Positions 36,214-45,467 of a stretch of 64,000 bases of DNA are shown piece after piece. Origin of the DNA: Lachnospiraceae bacterium (GTDB taxonomy: Bacteria; Bacillota; Clostridia; Lachnospirales; Lachnospiraceae). Both the position numbers and the translations under genes were made by a program. Numbering within the stretch: the first letter of the stretch is position 1; the number at the start of each line of letters is the position of its first letter. The stretch is taken from assembly GCA_003862155.1 (NCBI GenBank), contig QOUV01000001.1, forward strand, positions 113,006 to 177,005, written 5' to 3'. Under the pieces are notes generated by a model. The model worked only from the letters and a program-made list of their open reading frames with translations. It was not told the DNA's origin and ran no database searches.

Positions 36214-37776
36214 TCAAAGAGTTCCCCAAGGATTCTCATCCTCATAGCGATCGCCAGCCGGATGGTTGTAGCCGATCTCAGTTGGGTTAACACCTACAAA
36301 CTTCAGCGCCTCGTAAAGAGTCTTTCCATAGTGACCGAACATTACAGCGCCATGGTGTGGGAAGTTCTTTCCGATCAGCCAGTAACGGTAGAAGCGGCCC
36401 ATCTCAGGGATAGCGAATACACCGATCGAACCAAATGACTGAGTAGGAACATCGAGAACCTGACCTTCAGCTGCATAAGCGCGAAGCTTTGCATCAGCTG
36501 TAGACTGAAGACGATAGAATGTGATATCGCCTGGCTGGATGTCGCCCTCCATAGTTCCGTCGCACCACTCCTTCGGATGTGTATTTGCCATGATCTTCTG
36601 GTATCCTATGTGCGGTTTAACAAGCCTTGTAGAGCATGTATTTCCACAGTGGAAGCCCATGAATGTATCTGTCTGCTTCCAATCGTAGTCGAACTTTCCT
36701 TTGATAGAGTTCTCGAACATATCCTTCGGTACAGAGTTGTTGATGTCGAGAAGTGTAACAGGCTCACCTGAAACGCACCATCCGATGTACTCTGAAAGAG
36801 CACCGTAAATATCAACCTCGCAGGATACAGGGATTCCTCTGCCAGTAAGTCTTGAGTTTACATAGCAAGGAACGAATCTGAACATATCCTCGAATGCAGG
36901 CCAGCACTTTGTAGTAAGGGCAACATACTTACGATATCCCTTGTTGGCCTCAACCCAGTCGAGAAGAGTAGCCTCATATGCTGCGAACTTGTCGAGCATA
37001 TCTGACTGCTTGTCGTTTGGATTTGCGATTCCGAGCTCTTTCTGCATATCAGCCTTGATAGAAGCGATCTCTTCGTTCTGCTTCTTTACAACAGCCGGAT
37101 CAAGATCGAACTCGTCCGGTGTGTAGTGCTTCTTGTAAGCCTCAAAGAGATCAAGCTCTGACTCCTCTTCGATCTCTACATTCAGATTGTAGAGCTGCTT
37201 TATAGGAGCGTTGCAGGCGAGGAAGTTTGCAGGACGAGGTCCAAATGAAATGATCTTTAAGTTGTCAAGTCCAAGCTTTACACGAGCGATCGGAAGGAAG
37301 TCATGGATGTTGTCGGCAACGCCCTCTGCATCGCGAACCGGGTTCTCAGGAATCCATGCATTTGTATTTCTGAGAGCGAGGTTGTAGGAAGCGTTGAGCA
37401 TTCCGCAATAAGCGTCTCCACGTCCCTCAACTCCAAGGCTGTCTGATCTCTCCTCAGCAGCTGCAGAGAACATAACTGGTCCGTCGAAGTGCTTTGCAAG
37501 AAGAGTCTCTGAAATCTCAGGTCCAAAGTTTCCTAAGAATACGCAAATTGCATTGCAGCCATTCTTCTTTACATCCTCGATCGCATTTACCATGTCGATC
37601 TCTGACTCTACGATCGTGATAGGACACTCGTAAATGTCATCTGCGCCATATTTCTTAGTGTAGGCTTCTACAACAGCCTTACGTCTGTTTACAGCAAGTG
37701 GAGCCGGGAAGCAGTCTCTTGAAACTGCAACGATTCCAACCTTAACTACTGGAATATTTGATGTCATACTATTCAT
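36214..37776 (-). CDS. L-fucose isomerase-family sugar isomerase
   Basis: 520 residues related to the L-fucose/L-arabinose isomerase superfamily, which convert aldoses to ketoses with a divalent metal. Visible family parts: KVGIVAVSRDCFPAPLAVNR at the start, the FLGNFGPEISETLLAKHF segment, TKCWPAFEDMFRFVPCYVNS, the metal-site region SCEVDIYGALSEY near residue 340, and GFHCGNTCS. It sits directly before a xylulokinase gene in transcription order after it, and no canonical xylose isomerase (XylA) is present. Its product should therefore be a xylulose, pointing to D-xylose or D-lyxose as substrate, or to an L-sugar if the kinase is broad. Not a standard FucI by context. Confidence 0.82.
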   Translation of the reverse strand: MNSMTSNIPVVKVGIVAVSRDCFPAPLAVNRRKAVVEAYTKKYGADDIYECPITIVESEIDMVNAIEDVKKNGCNAICVFLGNFGPEISETLLAKHFDGPVMFSAAAEERSDSLGVEGRGDAYCGMLNASYNLALRNTNAWIPENPVRDAEGVADNIHDFLPIARVKLGLDNLKIISFGPRPANFLACNAPIKQLYNLNVEIEEESELDLFEAYKKHYTPDEFDLDPAVVKKQNEEIASIKADMQKELGIANPNDKQSDMLDKFAAYEATLLDWVEANKGYRKYVALTTKCWPAFEDMFRFVPCYVNSRLTGRGIPVSCEVDIYGALSEYIGWCVSGEPVTLLDINNSVPKDMFENSIKGKFDYDWKQTDTFMGFHCGNTCSTRLVKPHIGYQKIMANTHPKEWCDGTMEGDIQPGDITFYRLQSTADAKLRAYAAEGQVLDVPTQSFGSIGVFAIPEMGRFYRYWLIGKNFPHHGAVMFGHYGKTLYEALKFVGVNPTEIGYNHPAGDRYEDENPWGTL

Positions 37777-37805
37777 TCATCCTTTCCAAAAAATAAATGA
37801 AAATA

Positions 37806-39275
37806 TCACAGCTCAGGGAAGATTCCCTTCAGTGCCGGATATAACTTTCTAAATGTCTGATATCTCTTCTCGTAAAGAGCAGCGAGATCAGGATCAGGTT
37901 TCACTTCACCAGTGACTCTTATAAGCTTATCGCAGGCATCCTGAACCGATGAATACTCTCCGCATGCAACTGCAGCGAGAATCGCACCGCCGTAACCAGG
38001 TCCCTGCTCTGTCTCAGGAATAGTGAGTGTGATGTTAAGGACGTTGGCAAAAATCATTCTCCAGAGCGGACTCTTCATTCCGCCTCCACAAGCCATGCTC
38101 TTTTTTACATCGACACCGAGCCTCTTGATCTCCTCAAGAGAATCGCGGATTCCGAAGGCAACTCCTTCAAGAACTGCCTGTGTCATATCCTCACGTGAAG
38201 TATCCATCGTCATGCCGATAAAGCAGCTTCTGCAGAACGGATCGTTGTGCGGAGCTCTCTCACCCATCAGATACGGCAGATAGTAGACGTGGTTTCTGCC
38301 AAGCTTGTCATCTGTAATGCCCTCCTGCTCCTTTGGGTAATCAGAAGTTCTGATGATCTGATCCATGAACCACTTGTTGCAGGAAGCAGCTGAAAGCATG
38401 CATCCCATCAGATGGTAGGCTCCATCTGCATGTGCAAATGAGTGGATTCCATCTGGAGGAACATTGAAGCTGTCGCTTGAAATGAAAAGAGTACCGCTGG
38501 TTCCAAGACTGATATTACATCTGCCATTTCCAACAGTACCTGTACCAATGGCAGCAGCGGCGTTATCTCCTGCACCTGCTACAATCTTTACAGATTCAGG
38601 AAGTCCGAGCTCCTTAGCCATCTCCGGAAGAAGAGTACCCGTGATATCATAGCTCTCATAGAGCTTCGGCATCATATCTTCTGTGATACCGCAGATATCG
38701 AGCATTTCTTTGCTCCAGCATTTATTCTTAACATCGAGAAGAAGCATACCTGATGCATCCGAATAATCGGTAGAATTTACACCCGAAAGCTTATAGTTAA
38801 TGTAATCCTTCGGAAGCATGATCTTTGCGATCTTTGCAAAATTCTCCGGTTCGTTCTTCTTCATCCACAGAATCTTCGGAGCTGTAAAACCGGCAAATGC
38901 GATATTTCCGGTATATGATCTCAGCTTGTCCTTTCCTATGGTATCGTTCAGATAATCTGTCTCTTCCTGTGTACGTCCGTCATTCCAGAGAATAGCCGGG
39001 CGAATTACCTGATCGTCCTTATCGAGAACTACCAGACCGTGCATCTGGCCACCGGCACCAATGCCAGCGACCTGAGTCTTGTCAATACCCTCTGTCAGCT
39101 CTTTGATGCCTTTTAATACTGCATCGAGCCAGTCCTCAGGCTTCTGCTCTGACCAGCCCGGATGCGGGAAGTAGAGAGAGTATTCTTCTGATACAATTTT
39201 TTCAATTTTACCATCCCCGGTCATCAGCAGTAATTTTACTGCTGATGTACCAAGGTCTACGCCAATATAATACAT
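37806..39275 (-). CDS. xylB: Xylulokinase
   Basis: 489 residues of the FGGY carbohydrate kinase family. ATP + D-xylulose gives xylulose-5-phosphate for the pentose phosphate pathway. The first phosphate loop is YIGVDLGTSAVKLLL (residues 2-16); the xylulose site shows GAGGQMHGLVVLD near 77-89; WNDGRTQEE and GTSGTLFISSD follow; the C-terminal ATP site is ACGGGMKSPLWRMIFANVLN near 395-414. The ATG at 39275 is favoured (GGAG 8 bp upstream) over an in-frame GTG at 39284. Between the ABC permease and the isomerase, same strand. Confidence 0.93.
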   Translation of the reverse strand: MYYIGVDLGTSAVKLLLMTGDGKIEKIVSEEYSLYFPHPGWSEQKPEDWLDAVLKGIKELTEGIDKTQVAGIGAGGQMHGLVVLDKDDQVIRPAILWNDGRTQEETDYLNDTIGKDKLRSYTGNIAFAGFTAPKILWMKKNEPENFAKIAKIMLPKDYINYKLSGVNSTDYSDASGMLLLDVKNKCWSKEMLDICGITEDMMPKLYESYDITGTLLPEMAKELGLPESVKIVAGAGDNAAAAIGTGTVGNGRCNISLGTSGTLFISSDSFNVPPDGIHSFAHADGAYHLMGCMLSAASCNKWFMDQIIRTSDYPKEQEGITDDKLGRNHVYYLPYLMGERAPHNDPFCRSCFIGMTMDTSREDMTQAVLEGVAFGIRDSLEEIKRLGVDVKKSMACGGGMKSPLWRMIFANVLNITLTIPETEQGPGYGGAILAAVACGEYSSVQDACDKLIRVTGEVKPDPDLAALYEKRYQTFRKLYPALKGIFPEL

Positions 39276-39291
39276 TTGCGTCACTCCAGTA

Positions 39292-40449
39292 TCATGACTT
39301 TCCTGTCTTATGGTTAGTTACTACGTCGAAGATAACGGCTGCAAGAAGAACTGCACCTTTTACGATGTACTGATACTGATCAGGAAGTCCAAGGATTGAC
39401 ATACCCATGTTGATAACACCAAGAAGAATGGCACCTACCATAACTCCAGGGATCTTACCAGAACCACCATAAGCAGAAGCACCGCCGATGAAGCAGGATG
39501 CGATGGCGTCCATCTCGTATGAGTTACCCATGTTACCATCTACAGATCCGATTCTGGCTCCAACGAGAAGTCCTGAGAGACCTGCGAGAACTGACATAAG
39601 GAAGTATGCCCAGAAGTATACCATTCTAGGATCGATACCTGAAAGCTTTGTAGCCTTCTCGTTACCACCTACTGCGTAGAAGTAACGGCCGAATACTGTC
39701 TTTTCAGTGATGAAACCAAAGATGAGTACAACAACGAGGATCCAGATAACCATTACCGGGACACCCTTGTAACCCATAAGTTCATAAGAATAAGCGATGA
39801 TCAGGATATCGAAAATGATAACCTTTGCGATCGTGCTTCCCATTGAAGCTACCTGATAGCCCTGCTTAGCTTTCTTTCCACGATCAGCGATCATGAAGAT
39901 AGAAATGAATATAGCGATGATAATACCGATTACCATAGCTGATGGGCAGTTTCCAAGGTGATCGACTCCCTTGATCTGAATGTAAGATGTGAAGAGATTC
40001 AGGAAGCCCTCTTTTGAAATACTGATGGTCTTTGAATCAAGGATAGTACGGGCGATTCCTCTGAAGAGGAACATTCCGGCAAGAGTACAAATGAATGGAG
40101 GGATATGAACATATCCGACCAGCCAGCCCTGCCAGAGACCGATAACTGCTGAAATAAGAAGAGCTACGATAACAGCTGTTGCAGAAGAATGATTTGTCTG
40201 CATCAGCTTGGCTGCTATAGCAGCTGAAAGACACAGTGTAGAACCTACCGAAAGGTCTACGTTACCACCTGTCAGGATACAAAGAAGCATACCGCTGGCC
40301 ATGACAAGAACATATGCGTTCTGCAGAAGCAGGTTCGATATATTCTGTGCCATGATAAGTCGGCCGCCCGTCAATATCGTGAACAGAATAAATACCAGGA
40401 TCAGTGCCAGGACCATGGTATATTTCTTTACAAAATCTTTACCTTTCAT
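39292..40449 (-). CDS. mmsB: Multiple monosaccharide ABC transporter permease (GguB/XylH type)
   Basis: 385 residues with about ten membrane segments, of the RbsC/XylH family of sugar importers. The sequence SGMLLCILTGGNVDLSVGST near residue 55 and the EAA-like IDPRMVYFWAYFLMSVLAGL region match the branched/CUT2 permease signature. It pairs with the ATPase 23 bp upstream and the lipoprotein receptor. It forms the channel half of the importer in the cytoplasmic membrane. Extra length over RbsC (about 325) is typical of the XylH/GguB subgroup. Confidence 0.9.
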   Translation of the reverse strand: MKGKDFVKKYTMVLALILVFILFTILTGGRLIMAQNISNLLLQNAYVLVMASGMLLCILTGGNVDLSVGSTLCLSAAIAAKLMQTNHSSATAVIVALLISAVIGLWQGWLVGYVHIPPFICTLAGMFLFRGIARTILDSKTISISKEGFLNLFTSYIQIKGVDHLGNCPSAMVIGIIIAIFISIFMIADRGKKAKQGYQVASMGSTIAKVIIFDILIIAYSYELMGYKGVPVMVIWILVVVLIFGFITEKTVFGRYFYAVGGNEKATKLSGIDPRMVYFWAYFLMSVLAGLSGLLVGARIGSVDGNMGNSYEMDAIASCFIGGASAYGGSGKIPGVMVGAILLGVINMGMSILGLPDQYQYIVKGAVLLAAVIFDVVTNHKTGKS

Positions 40450-40472
40450 TGATATCCTCCGTATATCAAATA

Positions 40473-42032
40473 TCAGCCGGCTTGACTTACGTTCTTATTA
40501 TTTGAAGAAAGTATAGCACTCATGATCTTCTCCTGAGTAGCATCCTTAGCTTCAAATTCACCGACTACGCGTCCCTCATTCATGGCGTAAATGCGGTCGC
40601 ACATTCCAAGAAGTTCTGGCAGCTCCGATGAAATCATCACAACAGCCTTACCCTGAGAAACCATATCATTTATGATCTGATAGATCTCATACTTTGCTCC
40701 GACATCGATACCTCTTGTCGGTTCATCGAGGATCAGAACATCAGGCTCTGTAAACATCCACTTAGCAAGAAGAACCTTCTGCTGGTTTCCTCCTGAAAGG
40801 TTGCCAACATGCTGCTGAATACTAGGTGTCTTGGTATGCATTTCCTTGACATATATTTCAGCCTGCTTGTTCTCTTCAGGAACATTTACAATACCGTGCC
40901 TGTTTGCTATCTTTTCCATGCGGGCAAGTGTAGTATTACGGGCAATAGTCTCGTCGAGGATCAGTCCGTTAGTCTTACGATCCTCAGTGGCATATGCAAG
41001 GCCGTGCTTGATGGCATCCGACTCGTTCTTAAGATGAACTTCCTTGCCATTGATATACTCATGTCCTGTGATATGGGAACCATAACTCTTTCCGAAAAGC
41101 GACATTGCAAGCTCTGTACGTCCGGCACCCTGCAGTCCTGAGAATCCGACTACTTCGCCCTTATGTACTTTGAAACTTACATGATCATCCAGGCATTTCT
41201 CGGTGTAAACCGGATGAAATACTGACCAGTCTTTGCACTCAAATACGACTTCGCTTCCGACATTGTGCTCACGCTCTGGATATCTGTCGGTCAGCTCACG
41301 GCCAACCATTCCTTTAATGATTCGATTCTCATCGATAGTGTGATTTGGGTTTGGGATAGTCTCAATTGTCTGGCCATCACGGAGAATTGTGATCTGGTCT
41401 GCACAATATGCAACTTCGTTAAGCTTATGTGTGATAAGAATAGAAGTGATGCCCTGCTTTTTGAAATCGAGAAGCATATCGAGGAGCATCTTCGAATCTT
41501 CTTCGTTAAGTGATGAAGTAGGTTCGTCAAGTACTAAAAGCTTACAGTTCTTTGAGAGAGCCTTGGCTATCTCGACCAGCTGCTGCTTTCCTGTTCCGAT
41601 GTCTTTAATAAGCACGTGGGATGATTCCTTGAGGCCAACGCGTGTCATAGCGTCCTGTGCCTCTTTGAATGTCCTGTCCCAGTCGATAACTCCGAACTTG
41701 TTGCGACGTTCATTTCCCATGAACATATTCTCAGCAATCGTAAGCTCCGGAATAAGAGCGAGCTCCTGATGAACAACCGCAATACCGGTCTCCTCAGATT
41801 CGTTAATGCTGTGGAACTGACATTCTTTCCCGTTATAAATAATATCTCCGGTGTATTCCCCATAAGGAATAACTCCGGAGAGCACATTCATAAGGGTGGA
41901 TTTCCCTGCGCCGTTCTCCCCGACCAGCGCATGGATCTCACCCCGTTCTACTTTAAATGTGACATTATTAAGTGCTTTGACACCAGGATATTCCTTGACT
42001 ATATTCTTCATTTCAAGAATAGTGTCTGACAA
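40473..42032 (-). CDS. mmsA: Multiple monosaccharide ABC transporter ATPase (GguA/XylG type)
   Basis: 519 residues with two fused ABC modules, the CUT2 sugar-importer arrangement. The first module has Walker A GENGAGKSTL near 38-47, Q-loop HQELALIPELT, signature GTGKQQLVEIAKAL and Walker B LLVLDEPTS. The second has degenerate Walker A GLQGAGRTEL, signature LSGGNQQKVLLAKW and Walker B VLILDEPTRG. It probably starts with TTG (42032), 7 bp after a strong GGAGG; no ATG is available before the conserved ILEMKNIVKEYPG. It is a GguA/XylG-like partner of the ChvE-type receptor. Confidence 0.93.
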   Translation of the reverse strand: MSDTILEMKNIVKEYPGVKALNNVTFKVERGEIHALVGENGAGKSTLMNVLSGVIPYGEYTGDIIYNGKECQFHSINESEETGIAVVHQELALIPELTIAENMFMGNERRNKFGVIDWDRTFKEAQDAMTRVGLKESSHVLIKDIGTGKQQLVEIAKALSKNCKLLVLDEPTSSLNEEDSKMLLDMLLDFKKQGITSILITHKLNEVAYCADQITILRDGQTIETIPNPNHTIDENRIIKGMVGRELTDRYPEREHNVGSEVVFECKDWSVFHPVYTEKCLDDHVSFKVHKGEVVGFSGLQGAGRTELAMSLFGKSYGSHITGHEYINGKEVHLKNESDAIKHGLAYATEDRKTNGLILDETIARNTTLARMEKIANRHGIVNVPEENKQAEIYVKEMHTKTPSIQQHVGNLSGGNQQKVLLAKWMFTEPDVLILDEPTRGIDVGAKYEIYQIINDMVSQGKAVVMISSELPELLGMCDRIYAMNEGRVVGEFEAKDATQEKIMSAILSSNNKNVSQAG

Positions 42033-42078
42033 GTAATTACCTCCTGTGTTGTAAACAATGTACTGTTAAAGCGAAACC

Positions 42079-43266
42079 TCAGCCTACTGCTTTAAGGTAT
42101 CCGTCACTGCCCTTCTTGTAGTATCCTGTATCTACGAGAAGCTTATCCATGTTGTCCTTAGTAACAACCTCTGGAGTCAGCAGGTATGAAGGAACAATTC
42201 CCTTGCCGTTGTCATATGACTTTGTATCATATGCGCAATCGAACTTCCATCCTGAGCTCTTGATAAGGCTTGCATCCGGCTTCTTGCCATCCATGATCTG
42301 AATAGCGAGGTCAAGTGTAACGACTGCCTCGTTAGCAACTGCCTTGTAAACTGTCATAGACTGCTTGCCATCAACGATGTTCTTAAGGTTCGGCTCATCA
42401 CCATCCTGTCCGGTGATAAGTACTTTATTCTTTCCTGCGTAATCTGACTCAATAGCCTTAGTAACACCAAGTGCAGTAGAATCGTTTGAGCAGAGAGCTG
42501 CGTCAAGCTGCTTACCACCTGAGTAGTAAGAACCAAGAATGTTCTGCATACGCTTCATAGCTGTCGATGTATCCCATCTGTCTGTAGCGCACTGGTTGAA
42601 CTTAGTCTGTCCTGATGGAACTGTAAGAACGCCCTTGTCTATGTACGGCTGAAGGACATCCATAGCGCCCTTGAAGAAGAATGGTGCGTTGTTATCAGCC
42701 GGGTCACCACCTGTCATCTCAATGGTGTACTTCTTGCTGCCTGCGCTATCGAGCTTCAGCTGATCCTTAATGTAGTTACCCTGTAACTGACCTACTTTGT
42801 AGTTATCGAATGATACATAGTAGCTGATGGAATCTGTATTCATGATCAGACGGTCATAAGAAATAACCGGGATATTGGCATCCTTTGCCTCACCAAGTAC
42901 CTGTGAAAGAGCTTCACCATCGATAGCAGCTACAACAAGTACATCAACCTTATCAGCGATAAGTCCCTCGATATCGTTGTTCTGCTGAGCTGACTTATTA
43001 TCTGAATATGTAAGCTCTACTTTGTAACCCTTCGACTCGAACTGCTTCTTCAGGTAAGAACCATCACGGTTCCATCTCTCAAGAGATTTCGTAGGCATTG
43101 AAATACCAACTGTCTTGCCACCTGACTTGGATGAGCTTGTGCTTGTGCTCTTGCTGCTTGATCCGCTGCTTGATGAGCCTGAATTCGATGCAGTGCTTCC
43201 GCATGCTGCCATTGACAGAGCCATAGCTCCTGCCATTAATAATGATACAACCTTCTTTGCTTTCAT
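42079..43266 (-). CDS. chvE: Sugar-binding lipoprotein of the ABC importer (ChvE/XylF type)
   Basis: 395 residues. A signal peptide with lipobox LSMAAC (Cys22) anchors it in the membrane. A low-complexity Ser/Thr/Gly/Lys linker (about 23-50) precedes the periplasmic-binding fold: GISMPTKSLERWNRDG, DVLVVAAIDGEALSQVL and VISYDRLIMNTDSISYYVSF are ChvE/XylF hallmarks. It captures pentoses or other aldoses and feeds the two ABC proteins. It is the first gene of the operon, with a long divergent intergenic region upstream carrying repeated operator-like sites. Confidence 0.9.
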   Translation of the reverse strand: MKAKKVVSLLMAGAMALSMAACGSTASNSGSSSSGSSSKSTSTSSSKSGGKTVGISMPTKSLERWNRDGSYLKKQFESKGYKVELTYSDNKSAQQNNDIEGLIADKVDVLVVAAIDGEALSQVLGEAKDANIPVISYDRLIMNTDSISYYVSFDNYKVGQLQGNYIKDQLKLDSAGSKKYTIEMTGGDPADNNAPFFFKGAMDVLQPYIDKGVLTVPSGQTKFNQCATDRWDTSTAMKRMQNILGSYYSGGKQLDAALCSNDSTALGVTKAIESDYAGKNKVLITGQDGDEPNLKNIVDGKQSMTVYKAVANEAVVTLDLAIQIMDGKKPDASLIKSSGWKFDCAYDTKSYDNGKGIVPSYLLTPEVVTKDNMDKLLVDTGYYKKGSDGYLKAVG

Positions 43267-43313
43267 AAAAGTCCTCCTTCTGAACCTTTATCAACCTCCA
43301 CTTTTACTAAGAC

Positions 43314-43684
43314 CTTTGATAAAAGTCAAGGGGCTTCCGCTCGTCGGCGGTAATATCCAGCGTCCCAGATGATTGACCCTCGGCTTTCGTAAAGTTATTT
43401 AACAAAAGTGCTTTACGAAAAGTAATATACAATTTTTCACTGTGAAAGTCAACATAAAATGTTCATAAATGTCCTTTTTGTCTAATTTTAACAAATTTAG
43501 TCTTGCAATTTTGTGCAGTTTGCACAAGTTGTATTTTTACCCTGTAAAGTCAAACTTGTCAAAATGCCCAAAAACAACCGTTTTCGCAAATATTCAATTG
43601 ATTTTAACTTTATGCTAAAATAGCATTATTTTGTCCGAAATTCAGTTGTTTTGAAAAGGACTTTTGTAAATATCTTTTGTAAAA
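43314..43684. promoter_or_regulatory. Divergent regulatory region with repeated CTTTYGTAAA-type sites
   Basis: The pattern CTTT..TAAA(A)G recurs: CTTTGATAAAAG (43314-43325), CTTTCGTAAAG (43384-43394) with an inverted partner CTTTACGAAAAG (43411-43422), and two direct copies CTTTTGTAAA (43661-43670 and 43674-43684). The first group fits the ABC operon promoter area; the last two overlap the -35 of the divergent gene. They are plausible binding sites for the ROK regulators encoded next door. Confidence 0.55.
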
Positions 43685-43705
43685 CTCTGATTATTGTGCT
43701 ATGAT
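43677..43705 (+). promoter_or_regulatory. Promoter of the unknown gene before the ROK regulators
   Basis: TTGTAA (43677-43682), 17-bp spacer, TATGAT (43700-43705), then 7 bases to the ATG at 43713. It is overlapped by an operator-like repeat and predicts a leaderless transcript. Confidence 0.62.
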
Positions 43706-43712
43706 TGGCATT

Positions 43713-44270
43713 ATGACAGACAAATACTATTTTGAAACAGACCCACAGATCCGGCAGCAGCTTCTGGCCGAATCGGGGGAAGAGAGGGCAAAGGAGCTCT
43801 TTCTAATAAGGCACAGCGATGAGAAGACCGGAGAAAAGAACTTAGGCAGAGACCGTTATCTCTGGTTTCTGATGTGTCTTGATATATTAGTAAGGCAGCG
43901 CCCTTTCTTTGTGAAACGTGAAGCAAAGAAAGTAAAGAAGACTCTTAATGCACTTACGGGGAGTGCCGGCGTCGATCAGTTCTTTATAGATGAGATGAGA
44001 AACGCCGCTATGAGACTTTTTTCAACAAGTGGGACAAAAGGCGAGGGGCAAAGGCTTCTGGGGTTCGGTTCCGTCAGCGACGAGTACAAGATTGCAGATC
44101 AGTGCATGGACGCGTGGAGGATAATCTATGGCGCTCCACAGGTGCTTAACATGGACGAAGAGCTTGCACCGGTAAGCAATGCTGTAAAGGAAGCATACTG
44201 CCTCGTTGACGATCTGGCAGCAGACCGCCTCGAAGAGCTCAGGGAAAAGCTCTCCAGGAAAGGGAAATGA
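43713..44270 (+). CDS. Conserved-looking hypothetical protein upstream of ROK regulators
   Basis: 185 residues; I do not recognise the family. It is mostly helical and charged, with no signal peptide, membrane segment or obvious catalytic motif. Notable stretches are ERAKELFLIRHSDEKTGEKN, GRDRYLWFLMCLDILVRQRP and DEYKIADQCMDAWRIIYGAP. The ATG at 43713 is chosen because an ATG 12 bp upstream lies inside the -10 box. Its stop codon is one base before the first ROK start, so expression is coupled. Its place divergent from the sugar operon suggests it belongs to the regulation or use of that sugar (inference). Confidence 0.75.
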   Translation: MTDKYYFETDPQIRQQLLAESGEERAKELFLIRHSDEKTGEKNLGRDRYLWFLMCLDILVRQRPFFVKREAKKVKKTLNALTGSAGVDQFFIDEMRNAAMRLFSTSGTKGEGQRLLGFGSVSDEYKIADQCMDAWRIIYGAPQVLNMDEELAPVSNAVKEAYCLVDDLAADRLEELREKLSRKGK

Positions 44271-44271
44271 G

Positions 44272-45432
44272 ATGGCGAACGGAAAAAAGAAAAAGCTTAT
44301 GCCGACTGCTACTGAGCGCAGAAGGAAGACAAGAAATTCCATATACAGGTTTATTTACAACTCAGCAGAGCCGGTAAGCCGACAGGATATATCTTCATCA
44401 CTGGATATTTCCCTTCCAACTGTTCACCAGAATATCACTGAGCTCATGGATGCGGGGCTTATAAGAGCCGGCGAGATCAAGGAATCAAGCGGGGGACGGC
44501 CTCCTGTAGGATACGAGATAGACCCGGATATCCGCTATTCACTGGGAATCGAGATCACCTACAACCATTTCAGATTCTGGGTCGGTGACTTAAAGCAGAA
44601 AGAGATTGCCTACAAAAGCATCGATATCGCAAACACCGAGTTTGACGATATTGACAGTGATGCTTTGAAGAATAACATGGACAGATTTCTTGAGGAGTCA
44701 AATATCCCGATTGACAAGGTCCTGGGTATTACGATTGCGATTCCCGGAATCTTTGACGATAAGACTGAAAAGATAGTCATCTCTCCTACCCTGAAAATGA
44801 AGAATTTCCATCTGTCTGATTTCAAGAAGAAGACAAGCCTTCCGGTCTCAGTCATGAACGACGCTTCAAGTGCAGGATACGAGGAAAGGCGTATCAGACA
44901 GATCAACGGTGAATCACTTGACTTCGTCTCTCTGAACTTAGACGATGGAGTCGGCGGAGCAATTTTTATCAACGGGAAAAAGATAGACGGAAAGACCGGC
45001 CACAATGGAGAATTCGGCCACATGCGCATCGTACCCGACGGCAGAATGTGCAACTGCGGCCAGAGAGGCTGTCTCGAAGCCTATACGACTAAGCTTCGTA
45101 TCACAAGGGATCTCGGCATTTCCGTTGAGCAGTTTTTCGATGAAGTAGGCAGGGAACAGGGCAGAGGACCAAGGACCGCTCTTTTCTATGATATGCTTAA
45201 ATACCTGGCTATCGGCATCGTAAATCTTCGAATGGCGTACGACTGCGACATAGTAGTCGGCGGTTATCTGACTGAATATCTTGGACCTTATATGGACTAC
45301 CTCAGAGCTACCGTAAGAAACCTCGATCCATTCAATGAGGAAGTCGACTATCTTGAGCTCGCGAAGACCTCGAAATCAGTAATCCAGGGAGCAGCGTGGC
45401 TTCAGGTATCTAAATTTATAAACGAAATATGA
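44272..45432 (+). CDS. ROK family transcriptional regulator (first of a tandem pair)
   Basis: 386 residues. The N-terminal winged helix-turn-helix (RNSIYRFIYNSAEPVSRQDI, then LDISLPTVHQNITELMDAGL, about residues 17-62) is fused to a ROK sugar-kinase-like domain. GIDITY-type entry into the ROK fold starts near 85, IAIPGIFDDKTEKIV near 150. The zinc site CNCGQRGCLEAY follows HMRIVPDGRM near 270. Proteins such as XylR and NagC have this layout and repress sugar operons until the sugar binds. GGAAAGGG lies upstream and the previous stop is one base away. About two thirds of residues appear shared with the second copy. Confidence 0.92.
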   Translation: MANGKKKKLMPTATERRRKTRNSIYRFIYNSAEPVSRQDISSSLDISLPTVHQNITELMDAGLIRAGEIKESSGGRPPVGYEIDPDIRYSLGIEITYNHFRFWVGDLKQKEIAYKSIDIANTEFDDIDSDALKNNMDRFLEESNIPIDKVLGITIAIPGIFDDKTEKIVISPTLKMKNFHLSDFKKKTSLPVSVMNDASSAGYEERRIRQINGESLDFVSLNLDDGVGGAIFINGKKIDGKTGHNGEFGHMRIVPDGRMCNCGQRGCLEAYTTKLRITRDLGISVEQFFDEVGREQGRGPRTALFYDMLKYLAIGIVNLRMAYDCDIVVGGYLTEYLGPYMDYLRATVRNLDPFNEEVDYLELAKTSKSVIQGAAWLQVSKFINEI

Positions 45433-45467
45433 TGATGTCTTAAAGACTTTTCATTGAGGGATATTAA

